Shown here: one piece after another, positions 27,774 through 36,315 of the stretch
How positions within the stretch are numbered: position 1 is the stretch's first letter
How the letters are laid out: each line of letters starts with the position of its first letter
Origin: Paramesorhizobium endophyticum
GTDB lineage: Bacteria; Pseudomonadota; Alphaproteobacteria; Rhizobiales; Rhizobiaceae
Direction of reading: 5' to 3'
Assembly (NCBI RefSeq): GCF_014640615.1
Contig: NZ_BMHH01000005.1
Location: 1-64,000, forward strand
DNA: 64,000 nt
Made by a program: the position numbers and the translations under genes
Notes under the pieces: model-generated
What the model was told of the DNA's origin: nothing
The model's input: the letters and a program-made list of their open reading frames with translations, nothing else
Databases searched by the model: none

Positions 27774-28202
27774 TCAGGCGAGATCGGTTTTGGTGAAATC
27801 GTTGCCCGTGTAGATGAGGCCGATATCGTATGCCTTTGCGCAAGCATAGGCGAAGCAGTCGCCGAAATTGAGATCGGCTGGATGGCCGACGGCCTTGCCA
27901 TAAACCATCGCCGCGTCGATCGCCTGATCGCCTACGGATCCGGTGATGTCAATTTCTTCGGCTCCAAGATCTTCAAGCAGCGTATCGACGATCTCACGCG
28001 CTTTGGCCAACAGCCCAGGACGGGGCTTGGCGGTTTTACCTCCGGCCCCAGCAGCGGCGCGGGCAACCGCCAATACCGCTTCATATCGCACGAGCGGCGA
28101 CACGTAGCAGGCATTCTGAACATCCGGCAGGCGTTTCGAGAGGTCCTCCCAGCCCGGTTCGCGATTAATGACGGCGACAAGGGCGGAGGCGTCAAGAAAC
28201 AT
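27774..28202 (-). CDS. vapC: VapC-type toxin, PIN-domain ribonuclease
   Basis: A 142-residue PIN-domain protein. The acidic active-site residues are present: Asp in MFLDASALVAV, Glu in VRYEAVLAVA, Asp in LNFGDCFAYACAK and Asp in YTGNDFTKTD. As a VapC it would cleave specific tRNAs or rRNA sites when its antitoxin is lost. ATG 28202 overlaps the antitoxin stop codon by one base (TGATG), so the two are translationally coupled. Confidence 0.9.
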   Translation of the reverse strand: MFLDASALVAVINREPGWEDLSKRLPDVQNACYVSPLVRYEAVLAVARAAAGAGGKTAKPRPGLLAKAREIVDTLLEDLGAEEIDITGSVGDQAIDAAMVYGKAVGHPADLNFGDCFAYACAKAYDIGLIYTGNDFTKTDLA

Positions 28203-28447
28203 CAATTATCGCCCCACATCTCGTCGGTATAGCTCTTCATGTCGAAGTCAGGATTGGGAAGGCCAATCTCCGCGGCCATTTCATGAATCCGCGCAAGCCG
28301 ATCCTGACAGGGCACGGTTTCCCGTGTACGTTCCAGCTCATGCCGGAGCGCCATGCGCACGGCCTCGGTCTTGCTGCGCGCCCGCGTCAGTCTGGTAAGT
28401 TCCGCCGCCATGGCGGCCACATCGTCATCGCGGATAAAGAGCGGCAT
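28202..28447 (-). CDS. vapB: VapB-type antitoxin
   Basis: An 81-residue protein of the Rv0623-like/PSK-operon antitoxin family. The N-terminal half (PLFIRDDDVAAMAAELTRLTRARSKTEAV, split here only as a description) is the DNA-binding and dimerising part; the C-terminal half (LARIHEMAAEIGLP and NPDFDMKSYTDEMWG) is acidic and would lie in the toxin's active site. It is directly upstream of vapC. An inverted repeat at 28449-28480 covers the ribosome binding site and may be its operator. Confidence 0.88.
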   Translation of the reverse strand: MPLFIRDDDVAAMAAELTRLTRARSKTEAVRMALRHELERTRETVPCQDRLARIHEMAAEIGLPNPDFDMKSYTDEMWGDN

Positions 28448-28448
28448 G

Positions 28449-28480
28449 GCGATATCTCCTGTAGGAAATCAGAATATCGC
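28449..28480 (-). promoter_or_regulatory. Inverted repeat at the vapB start, candidate operator
   Basis: GCGATAT (28449-28455) and ATATCGC (28474-28480) are exact inverted copies separated by 18 bases that contain the AGGAG ribosome binding site of vapB. Autorepression by VapB-VapC complexes at such repeats is established for the family; the position here would also allow an mRNA hairpin with the ribosome site in its loop. Confidence 0.55.
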
Positions 28481-28523
28481 AAAATGGAAAGTCCAGCAAC
28501 GCAGCTTGGAGACCTATACTGAA

Positions 28524-29792
28524 TCACCGAAACCGGCTGAACACCAGCGCTGCATTGACACCGCCGAAGCCGAAGGCGTTGGAGAGGACGTGGTCGATCT
28601 CAGCGGGCCGCGCGCCATTCGAGAGCAGGTTGAAGCCCTCCGCTTCCGGCATGGGCTGGTCGATATTGAGGCTGGGCGGGAGCATGCCGTTCTGGATCGC
28701 AAGAATAGAAAAGACCGCCTCGATGGCGCCGGCAGCTCCGAGCATGTGGCCCGTGGCGGATTTCGTCGAGCCGACCGGTACGCCTCCGCCGCCCGGCCCG
28801 AACACTTTCTCCAGCGCTGCCAATTCCGCCGCATCCCCGACGGGGGTCGAGGTGGCGTGGGCGTTGACATAGCCTATCTCGTCCGGTCGGATCCCGGCCA
28901 TCGTCAGGGCCATTTCCATAGCACGCGCGGCTTCGCGTCCATCGGGCCATCCGGCAGTGACGTGGTGGCCATCGGTCGTGGTGCCGTAGCCGGAAAGCAC
29001 GGCAAGCGGGCGAGCACCACGCCGCTCTGCGTGGCTCAGCCTCTCGATCACCAGCATGGCCGCGCCTTCGGACAGGACGAACCCGTCATGGGCGGCGTCG
29101 AAGGGACGTGAGGCGCGCCAGGGCTCGTCGTTGAAATCGAAGGACAGCGCCTTTGCCGCCGTAAAGCCGCCGATGGCGACGGGATCGACGCAGCCTTCCG
29201 TGCCGCCGCATAGCGCAATGTCGGCCTCGCCAGAGCGGATCATGCGCATGGCGTCGCCGATCGCCTGGGCCGAAGCGGCGCAGGCGGTGGTCGGCGCGCC
29301 TGATGGCCCATGGAACCCGAAACGGATGGAAACCTGCCCGGCGGCGAGGTTTGGCAGAAATGAGGGCACGACGAATGGCGAAAGGCGGCGCACGCCTGAT
29401 GTGCGGATGGTTTCGGTCGCTCCGGTGATGGCGGGAACGCCGCCAACGCCGGTCGCGATCACCGTGGCGGTCCGCATGCGCTCAGCAGGCTCCTCAGGAT
29501 GCCAGCCCGCCTGATCGAGCGCCTCCTGCGCCGCAGCCACCGCATAATGGATGAAAAGATCGGTCCGGCGCAACTCGCGCGGGTCCATGGCCGCTTCGGG
29601 ATCGAAACCTTCGGGGTCTTCATCACGCCCGGGGACGAGGCCCGCGATCCGACACTTCCACCCTTCGGTGTCGAAGCGCGTGTTCACCCGGATGCCACTC
29701 TGCCCGGCGATCAGGCGCTGCCAGTTGGTGCTGACGCCGGCTCCAAGCGGCGACACAGCGCCAAGTCCCGTCACGACTACAGGTTCCTTCAT
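28524..29792 (-). CDS. Beta-ketoacyl-ACP synthase, FabF-like
   Basis: A 422-residue thiolase-fold condensing enzyme. The Cys-His-His triad is complete: Cys in TTACAASAQAIGDA, His in NAHATSTPVGD, and KSATGHMLGAAGAIEA with the second His. It would condense acyl-ACP with malonyl-ACP. It is unlikely to be the housekeeping FabF, which normally sits next to acpP and fabG/fabD; here it stands alone with a MarR-type regulator 60 bases upstream on the same strand. ATG 29792 follows AGGGAGA. Confidence 0.88.
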   Translation of the reverse strand: MKEPVVVTGLGAVSPLGAGVSTNWQRLIAGQSGIRVNTRFDTEGWKCRIAGLVPGRDEDPEGFDPEAAMDPRELRRTDLFIHYAVAAAQEALDQAGWHPEEPAERMRTATVIATGVGGVPAITGATETIRTSGVRRLSPFVVPSFLPNLAAGQVSIRFGFHGPSGAPTTACAASAQAIGDAMRMIRSGEADIALCGGTEGCVDPVAIGGFTAAKALSFDFNDEPWRASRPFDAAHDGFVLSEGAAMLVIERLSHAERRGARPLAVLSGYGTTTDGHHVTAGWPDGREAARAMEMALTMAGIRPDEIGYVNAHATSTPVGDAAELAALEKVFGPGGGGVPVGSTKSATGHMLGAAGAIEAVFSILAIQNGMLPPSLNIDQPMPEAEGFNLLSNGARPAEIDHVLSNAFGFGGVNAALVFSRFR

Positions 29793-29852
29793 TGCAATCT
29801 CCCTGTGCATATACACATCGTAGCGCACTTTGCGGGAGGCGGGCAATCCCCT

Positions 29853-30275
29853 TCATTCCCGTGAGAGGTGCCTGGCGACCTTTAGGTAATGCTGGGCGTC
29901 GTCTTCGGAGAGCCCATTCATGAGCACAGACCTCGCCTCGAGCCATTCCGGAAGAAGCTGGTCCAACATTATATTTCCCCGCTCCGTAAGTTCGCACAGA
30001 CGCGCATTACCCGCCGTGCCGGAGACGCGCCGCACAAGGCCTTTGCGCTCAAGGAGGTCGAGATTGCGAGTCAGGCTGGTACGATCCAGCAAAATCCGCT
30101 GTGCGAGGACCGCCACCGGCTCGCCCGGATGAAACCGGATCGCGGACAGCAGCGAAAATTGCTGGACCGTCACCCCGAATGGTTTGAGCCACGCATCGCA
30201 GCGCCGCAGCAAGGCGCGCGCGGTTGCGACGGTATTCAGAACGAGACATTGGGTGAGGTCGTCGGGCATCGGCAT
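29853..30275 (-). CDS. MarR family transcriptional regulator
   Basis: A 140-residue winged-helix regulator. The recognition region reads VLAQRILLDRTSLTRNLDLLERKGLVRRV, followed by the wing (RLCELTERGNIMLDQLL), both typical of MarR. MarR proteins are dimers released from DNA by small ligands. Two starts (ATG 30275 or 30269) are close together. A palindrome at 30290-30305, just upstream, is the likely self-regulation site, and the FabF-like gene downstream is its probable operon partner. Confidence 0.88.
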   Translation of the reverse strand: MPMPDDLTQCLVLNTVATARALLRRCDAWLKPFGVTVQQFSLLSAIRFHPGEPVAVLAQRILLDRTSLTRNLDLLERKGLVRRVSGTAGNARLCELTERGNIMLDQLLPEWLEARSVLMNGLSEDDAQHYLKVARHLSRE

Positions 30276-30289
30276 GACGCCAGCTAAAA

Positions 30290-30316
30290 TGCGCCTCGTA
30301 GCGCAAGTCAATGCAA
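30290..30316 (-). promoter_or_regulatory. MarR gene promoter region with palindrome
   Basis: TGCGC-CTCGTA-GCGCA (30290-30305) is a perfect five-base inverted repeat with a six-base centre. It lies in the spacer between a -35-like TTGACT (30310-30305) and a weak -10-like TTTAGC on the minus strand. A dimeric MarR protein bound there would block the promoter. Inference. Confidence 0.5.
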
Positions 30317-30666
30317 AGCAGGCCCAAAAAGATTTGACCGCTGCGATGAGGGGGGTATCGCAGCGGCCAGATCATTATATTAGCGGCAGCCCGGAGAGGG
30401 GGGATGAGGCTGCCGCCAGATCCGGGGTCCGGCGGGGGACGGGCCGGAAATCCGGATATCGACGTGGTGTCGATGGCCCAAATCTGGGGGACGAAGATGG
30501 CGATTCAAGGGCACGAAACATTACATGTTCGTAACAAACCCGTGAGAATCGTGAGAGCGAAACGAGGGGTTTCGTGTGCGGCCTCCCTCAAAACAATCTG
30601 TCCACACCCAACTCTCCTGACAGGGATTTCATTCCATTTCCCGCCTGTTTGTTTTAAATCATACGC
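30312..30666. other. Non-coding leader region before polA
   Basis: About 355 bases between the MarR promoter and polA. A plus-strand frame from 30404 to 30670 is open and follows GGGG, but its product (88 residues, Pro/Arg-rich, no recognisable domain) overlaps the polA start and is probably not a gene. A small inverted repeat CGAAAC/GTTTCG lies at 30558-30574. I see nothing else definite. Confidence 0.4.
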
Positions 30667-33615
30667 ATGAAAAACGGCGATCATCTCTTCCTCGTGGACG
30701 GCTCGGGCTATATCTTCCGCGCCTATCACGCCCTCCCTCCCCTCACCCGCAAGACGGACGGGCTCCCCGTCGGCGCAGTTTCAGGCTTCTGCAACATGCT
30801 GTGGAAGCTCTTGAAGGACGCGCGCAATACGGATGTCGGCATTGTGCCGACCCATTTCGCCGTCATCTTCGACTATTCCTCGAAGACGTTCCGCCACCAG
30901 ATCTATTCCGACTACAAGGCCAACCGCACCGCGCCGCCGGAAGACCTCGTCCCGCAATTCGGCCTGATCCGCCAGGCGACGCGAGCGTTCAACCTGCCCT
31001 GCATCGAAAAGGAAGGCTATGAGGCGGATGACCTCATCGCCACCTATGCGCGGCTTGCCGTCGAAGCGGGCGGCGACGTCACCATCGTTTCCTCCGACAA
31101 GGATCTGATGCAACTCGTCAATCACAAAGTGCAGATGTATGACGGCATGAAGGACAAGCAGATCTCGGTCCCCGAAGTGATCGAGAAATGGGGTGTCCCG
31201 CCGGAAAAGATGATCGACCTGCAATCCCTGACCGGCGATTCGACCGACAATGTGCCTGGTATTCCCGGCATCGGACCGAAGACGGCGGCGCAGCTTCTCC
31301 AGGAGTTCGGCGATCTCGACACGCTGCTCGCCCGCGCGCATGAAATCAAGCAGCAGAAGCGTCGCGAGAACATCGTCAACTATACCGAACAGGCGCGGCT
31401 GTCGCGTCAATTGGTGACGCTGAAAAATGACGTGCCCACCGAAGTCGAACTCGACGCGCTGGTGCTGGAGCCGCAGGATGGGCCGAAACTGATCGGCTTC
31501 CTGAAGGCGATGGAGTTCACCTCGCTCACCCGCCGTGTTGCCGAGACGACCGGCACCGACGCCGCACTGGTCGAGCCGGTGCCGGTGGAGACGCAATGGG
31601 GCGCGGAGGCCCACGGCCCTGATATGGAAGTCAGCGTGACGGTGACGACGGTGGAAGTGGAGGTGAAGGACGCGGCTTCCTCCCAACCCCAGCCGGGAGC
31701 CGGCTCCGCGGTGCTGACGCCCGCAGCGCTCGCCAAGTCCCGCGCCGACAGCGCGATTGCGCAGAAGATCGACACCACGGCCTACACCTGCATCCGCGAC
31801 CTCGCCACGCTGCAGCAATGGATCGACGAGGCGACCGAGAATGGCGTCGTCGCCTTCGACACCGAGACCAACTCGCTGCTGCCGATGGAAGCCGAACTCA
31901 TCGGCCTGTCGCTGGCGGTCGCTCCGGGCCGGGCCGCCTATGTGCCGCTGGCGCATAAATCCGGCGCGGGCGACCTTTTGGGCGGCGGGATGCTGGAGGG
32001 GCAGATCCCGCTCGACCAAGTCCTCGCAGCGCTGAAGCCGATGCTGGAGGACCGCTCGGTCCTGAAAATCGCCCAGAACATGAAGTTCGACTGGCTGATC
32101 ATGCACCGCTACGGCATCGACATCGCGCCTTTCGACGATACGATGCTCATCTCCTATGCGCTCGACGCGGGTCCCGGCGGCCATGGCATGGACAGCCTGT
32201 CGGAGCGCTGGCTGGGACACAAGACGATCCACTACAAGGACGTGGCGGGCAGCGGCAGAACCGCCGTCACCTTCGACATGGTCGATCTCGAACGCGCCAC
32301 CGCCTATGCGGGCGAGGATGCGGATGTGACCTTCCGGCTCTGGCAGGCCTTGAAGCCGCGGCTAGCGGCGGAAGGCATGGCCTCGGTCTATGAGCGGCTG
32401 GAGCGCCCGCTGGTCGAGGTGCTGGCGCGCATGGAGGCGCGCGGCATTTCCATCGACCGGCAGATCCTGTCGCGGCTCTCTGGCGATCTGGCGCAGTCGG
32501 CGGCGGCGCTGGAGGATGAAATCTACAAGCTCGCCGGTGAGCGCTTCAACATCGGCTCGCCGAAGCAGCTTGGCGACATATTGTTCGGCAGGATGGGTTT
32601 TCCCGGCGGCTCCAAGACCAAGACCGGGCAATGGTCCACCTCGGCGCAGGTGCTGGAGGACCTCGCCGCAGCGGGCCACGAACTGCCGCGCAAGATCGTC
32701 GACTGGCGTCAGCTCACCAAGCTCAAATCCACCTATACCGACGCGCTGCCGGGCTATATCCACCGCGAGACGGGCCGCGTCCACACCTGCTATGCGATGG
32801 CCGCCACTTCGACGGGCCGGCTCTCCTCGTCCGACCCGAATTTGCAGAACATCCCGATTCGCACCACGGAAGGGCGCAAGATCAGGACGGCCTTCATCGC
32901 CGCGCCGGGCCACAAGCTCATCTCCGCCGACTACAGCCAGATCGAATTGCGCGTGCTCGCCCATGTCGCCGACATCAGGCAATTGAAGCAGGCTTTCGCG
33001 GAAGGGATGGACATTCACGCCATGACGGCTTCCGAAATGTTCGGCGTGCCGGTCGAGGGCATGCCGAGCGAGGTGCGCCGACGCGCCAAGGCGATCAATT
33101 TCGGCATCATCTACGGCATTTCCGCCTTCGGCTTGGCCAACCAGCTCTCCATACCGCGCGAGGAAGCGGGGCAATATATCCGCACCTATTTCGAGCGCTT
33201 CCCCGGCATTCGCGACTATATGGAAACCACCAAGGCCTTCGCCCGCGAGCATGGCTATGTGGAGACCATCTTCGGGCGGCGGGCGCATTACCCCGAGATC
33301 CGCTCCTCCAACGCGCAAATGCGCGCCTTTAACGAGCGCGCGGCCATCAACGCGCCGATCCAGGGCTCGGCGGCGGATATCATCCGCCACGCCATGATCC
33401 GTATGGACGACGCGCTGGAACGGGCGGGGCTCTCCGCGCGGATGCTTTTGCAGGTGCATGACGAACTGGTGTTCGAAGCGCCGGACGAGGAGGTGGAGGA
33501 AACCATCACCGTCGTCCGCCGCATCATGGAAAACGCCGCCATGCCGGCGGTCTCGCTCTCAGTGCCGCTGCAGGTGGATGCACGGGCGGCGCAGAACTGG
33601 GACGAGGCGCATTAG
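30667..33615 (+). CDS. polA: DNA polymerase I
   Basis: A 982-residue repair and replication polymerase. Three domains: the 5'-3' exonuclease (about 1-295, with YEADDLIATYA and GIPGIGPKTA), the 3'-5' proofreading exonuclease (about 370-560; the metal-binding FDTETNS motif near 398 and the YAGEDAD motif are intact, so proofreading is probably active), and the family A polymerase (motif A SADYSQIELR near 753, motif B RRRAKAINFGIIYG, motif C VHDELVFE near 931). An acidic linker of about 60 residues separates the first two domains. The ribosome binding site is weak. Confidence 0.97.
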   Translation: MKNGDHLFLVDGSGYIFRAYHALPPLTRKTDGLPVGAVSGFCNMLWKLLKDARNTDVGIVPTHFAVIFDYSSKTFRHQIYSDYKANRTAPPEDLVPQFGLIRQATRAFNLPCIEKEGYEADDLIATYARLAVEAGGDVTIVSSDKDLMQLVNHKVQMYDGMKDKQISVPEVIEKWGVPPEKMIDLQSLTGDSTDNVPGIPGIGPKTAAQLLQEFGDLDTLLARAHEIKQQKRRENIVNYTEQARLSRQLVTLKNDVPTEVELDALVLEPQDGPKLIGFLKAMEFTSLTRRVAETTGTDAALVEPVPVETQWGAEAHGPDMEVSVTVTTVEVEVKDAASSQPQPGAGSAVLTPAALAKSRADSAIAQKIDTTAYTCIRDLATLQQWIDEATENGVVAFDTETNSLLPMEAELIGLSLAVAPGRAAYVPLAHKSGAGDLLGGGMLEGQIPLDQVLAALKPMLEDRSVLKIAQNMKFDWLIMHRYGIDIAPFDDTMLISYALDAGPGGHGMDSLSERWLGHKTIHYKDVAGSGRTAVTFDMVDLERATAYAGEDADVTFRLWQALKPRLAAEGMASVYERLERPLVEVLARMEARGISIDRQILSRLSGDLAQSAAALEDEIYKLAGERFNIGSPKQLGDILFGRMGFPGGSKTKTGQWSTSAQVLEDLAAAGHELPRKIVDWRQLTKLKSTYTDALPGYIHRETGRVHTCYAMAATSTGRLSSSDPNLQNIPIRTTEGRKIRTAFIAAPGHKLISADYSQIELRVLAHVADIRQLKQAFAEGMDIHAMTASEMFGVPVEGMPSEVRRRAKAINFGIIYGISAFGLANQLSIPREEAGQYIRTYFERFPGIRDYMETTKAFAREHGYVETIFGRRAHYPEIRSSNAQMRAFNERAAINAPIQGSAADIIRHAMIRMDDALERAGLSARMLLQVHDELVFEAPDEEVEETITVVRRIMENAAMPAVSLSVPLQVDARAAQNWDEAH

Positions 33616-33645
33616 GAGCGGTTGTTATTTTATGGAAGCGCCAAG

Positions 33646-33808
33646 TACCCCCCCCTCTGCCCTGCCGGGCATCTCCGCCACAAGGGAGGGAGATTGGCTG
33701 AGATGACCTTCTTCGCTTACCTTGCGACGTTGGCGATTGGTGCCGAGCATCAATGATTGCGTAATCTCCCCCCCTTGTGGGGGAGATGCCCGGGAGGGCA
33801 GAGGGGGG
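33646..33808. repeat. Palindromic intergenic element, copy C
   Basis: Arms at 33646-33696 and 33763-33808 match copies A (4209-4369) and B (16915-17073), but the element is inverted relative to them: read on the minus strand the core begins GATTACGCAATCATTGATG and contains CACCAATCGCCAACGTCGC. It occupies most of the 384-base gap between polA and the helicase gene; the remaining 190 bases hold no visible gene. Confidence 0.85.
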
Positions 33809-33999
33809 TTACTGGCCCGCCAACCTCTCCATTTCATCGTGAAACAGAAACTCCCCAAACCAACCGCAATTGACGCATCGGCGCTAAGCCGCTAAAGACA
33901 ACCCAAACGTAAATTTATCCCGCACCGCCCGCCGCTTGAAAAACTGCATGGGTCCCGCAAGGATCGAGGCAGCGGCGGCCGTGCCAGCGAAAGCCATTC

Positions 34000-35811
34000 A
34001 TGACCCTGCCTTCCACAATCGCTCCGGCGCTGTCCGGCGCTCTTACCGCACGTGGCTATACGGCCCTCACCTCCGTGCAGACCGCCATGCTCGACCCGCA
34101 GGCGCGCGATGCCGACCTGCTGGTTTCCGCCCAGACCGGCTCCGGCAAGACCGTGGCCTTCGGCCTCGCCATTGCCCCGACGCTGCTCGACGATGCCGAA
34201 CGGTTCGACAATCCGGGCGCGCCACTGGCGCTCGTCATCGCGCCGACGCGCGAACTGGCTTTGCAAGTCCGGCGCGAACTCGAATGGCTCTATGCGGATG
34301 CGGGTGCGCGCATTGCCTCCTGCGTCGGCGGCATGGACATCCGCACCGAGCGCCGGGCGCTGGAACGCGGCGCGCATATCGTCGTCGGCACGCCGGGGCG
34401 CCTGCGCGACCATATCACCCGCGGCGCGTTCGACATGTCGGCGCTTCGGGCCGTGGTGCTCGACGAGGCCGACGAGATGCTCGACCTCGGCTTCCGCGAA
34501 GATCTCGAATTCATCCTGGGCGAAGCGCCGCACGACCGCCGCACGCTGCTGTTCTCCGCAACGGTGCCCGCGCCCATCGCCCAGCTCGCCAAGCGTTTCC
34601 AGCGCGATGCACTGCGCATTTCCGCCACCAGCGAGAAAGAGCAGCATGGCGACATCAGCTATCAGGCGATGCTGGTGGAGCCGCGCGAGCGCGAGAACGC
34701 GATCATCAACACGCTGCTGTTCTTCGAGGCGCAGAACACCATCATTTTCTGCTCGACGCGCGAGGCGGTAAAACATCTGACCAGCCGTCTTACCAATCGC
34801 GGTTTCGCGGTGGTGGCGCTTTCGGGCGAGCTCTCACAGGCCGAGCGCACCAATGCGCTGCAATCGATGCGCGACGGGCGCGCGCGGGTGTGTGTGGCGA
34901 CCGATGTGGCGGCGCGTGGCATCGACCTGCCGAACCTCGATCTCGTCATCCATGCCGACCTGCCGAACAATCCCGAAACGCTGCTCCACCGCAGCGGGCG
35001 CACAGGCCGCGCCGGGCGCAAGGGCACCTGCGTGCTGGTGGTGCCGTTCTCGCGCCGCCGTGTGGCGGAGCGGCTGCTGCAGATGGCGAAGCTCAAGGCC
35101 GTTTCGGTAAGCGCGCCCGGCATCTCCGCCATTCTGGACAAGACAAAGGAGCGCATCCTCAACGACCCCGCCCTTTCGGAGACGGCGGACGAGGATGTGC
35201 TCGATCTCGTCCGCGAACTCCAAGCACTCTACTCCCCCGAACAGATCGCCGCCGCTTACTTGCGCCGCGAGCTTGCCGCACGCCCCGCGCCGGAAGAGAT
35301 TTCCGACATGCCCATGCGTCCGCTCGGACAGGACCGCAAGGTGGGCGAGCGTACCGGCAAATACGAACAGCGTACCGGCGGGTACGATCGCGAGGCGCGG
35401 GGCGAACGGGAAGAGCGCCCGGCGAAATTCATGGAGGACGGCGTTTGGTTCTCGCTGTCGCTCGGCCGCAAGCAGCGCGCCGATCCGCGCTGGCTGCTGC
35501 CGATGATCTGCAAGGCGGGCGACGTGACGAAGCGCGATGTCGGCTCGATCCAGATATTGGAAACCGAAACCCGCTTCGAAATCGCGGCCGCGAAGGCCGG
35601 GGATTATCTCGCCACGCTGCAGGAGCGCGGCACGGGCGAAAAGGGCGTCTCGATCCGCCCGGTCGATGGCGCTGGCTCTTCCGCTCCCCGCCCTCGCAAA
35701 GCCCCTTCGCAGGATCGCTTCGAACCCAAGGCGAAAAGCTGGAAGAAGAAGGATGGTGCCGAGAAAGCATGGGCTAGCGACAAGCCGGCGAAAAGCAGAA
35801 AACCGCGCTGA
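34000..35811 (+). CDS. DEAD-box RNA helicase with DbpA-type RNA-binding domain
   Basis: A 603-residue ATP-dependent RNA helicase. Motifs: Q-motif region GYTALTSVQTAML, motif I AQTGSGKT, Ia APTRELALQ, II DEADEMLD, III SAT, and VI HRSGRTGRAGRKG. After the helicase core (about 1-370) a charged Arg/Glu/Gly-rich linker (about 440-475) leads to a DbpA RNA-binding domain (VWFSLSLGRKQRADPRWLLP), which in E. coli DbpA targets 23S rRNA. The C-terminal tail is Lys-rich (KSWKKKDGAEKA). A role in ribosome assembly is likely. Confidence 0.93.
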   Translation: MTLPSTIAPALSGALTARGYTALTSVQTAMLDPQARDADLLVSAQTGSGKTVAFGLAIAPTLLDDAERFDNPGAPLALVIAPTRELALQVRRELEWLYADAGARIASCVGGMDIRTERRALERGAHIVVGTPGRLRDHITRGAFDMSALRAVVLDEADEMLDLGFREDLEFILGEAPHDRRTLLFSATVPAPIAQLAKRFQRDALRISATSEKEQHGDISYQAMLVEPRERENAIINTLLFFEAQNTIIFCSTREAVKHLTSRLTNRGFAVVALSGELSQAERTNALQSMRDGRARVCVATDVAARGIDLPNLDLVIHADLPNNPETLLHRSGRTGRAGRKGTCVLVVPFSRRRVAERLLQMAKLKAVSVSAPGISAILDKTKERILNDPALSETADEDVLDLVRELQALYSPEQIAAAYLRRELAARPAPEEISDMPMRPLGQDRKVGERTGKYEQRTGGYDREARGEREERPAKFMEDGVWFSLSLGRKQRADPRWLLPMICKAGDVTKRDVGSIQILETETRFEIAAAKAGDYLATLQERGTGEKGVSIRPVDGAGSSAPRPRKAPSQDRFEPKAKSWKKKDGAEKAWASDKPAKSRKPR

Positions 35812-35915
35812 GGCGGCTTCGCATTCCATCATGGTTTCTGGAGACCTTAGGCATTCACGTTTTAACGGAATCGCTTGAATTCCGTTTTGGACCGTTATTG
35901 TCTTGAAGACGTAGA

Positions 35916-36065
35916 GGAATGGATCCCAGTGACAAGCACTGGGATGACGGATTGCTTTGCGGTTGGCAAGCAAACCTCCAACCTCTCCGCTTGGCAGAAG
36001 CATATCCGGCAGTGGATAAATGTCTCCACCCCGTCATCCCAGTGCTTATCACTGGGATCCATTCC
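35916..36065. repeat. Inverted pair of ACAAG-type palindromes
   Basis: Two 35-base units, 35916-35950 and 36031-36065, face each other and differ at one position. Each is itself a hairpin (ATCCCAGTG, loop, CACTGGGAT). The 80 bases between them hold no gene. The unit shares loop ACAAG and ending GATGACGG with the repeat at 121-150 but has a different stem. The pair could fold either as two small hairpins or as one long one. Confidence 0.8.
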
Positions 36066-36315
36066 CCTACCGCGGCACGCTCCGCAACGATAAAAGAATA
36101 AGCCAACTGTTTCTTTCTAATGAGGAAATGCTCTAGCCGCACGGCGCGTATAGTTAACAATCCTTGCACCGTATGGCTATATAAGAAACATCTACATCAT
36201 TATAACAACTGCATGACAATTAATTCTATTTTTAAGAACTTCGTGGACACTGCAATCCATAGGGGAACCCGCCGCATGGGGAAACGCGGCGGATGTTTAT
36301 GGGGGTTGCGGGGCG
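36066..36315 (+). promoter_or_regulatory. AT-rich leader with hairpin before the GGDEF-EAL gene
   Basis: The 250 bases upstream of the c-di-GMP gene are much more AT-rich than the surroundings, as expected for a promoter region. A stem CCGCCGC (36269-36275) / GCGGCGG (36286-36292) with a ten-base loop ends 23 bases before the ATG and could influence translation or transcription. No specific promoter hexamers stand out. Confidence 0.4.

Noticed and set aside
27692-27901. N-terminal extension of the M20 peptidase
   Set aside because: Ser/Pro/Thr-rich sequence read antiparallel to vapC; the ATG at 27691 gives the family start.
30520-30545. LexA box before polA (GTTCGTAACA)
   Set aside because: The alphaproteobacterial LexA site is GTTC-N7-GTTC; the second half is missing here.
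30404-30670. Plus-strand open frame of 88 residues before polA
   Set aside because: It overlaps the polA start, has no recognisable domain, and its composition (Pro/Arg/Gly-rich) is that of random GC-rich frames.
30781-32232. 483-residue frame opposite polA
   Set aside because: Antisense shadow with His/Arg/Leu-rich random composition; polA motifs on the plus strand are intact.
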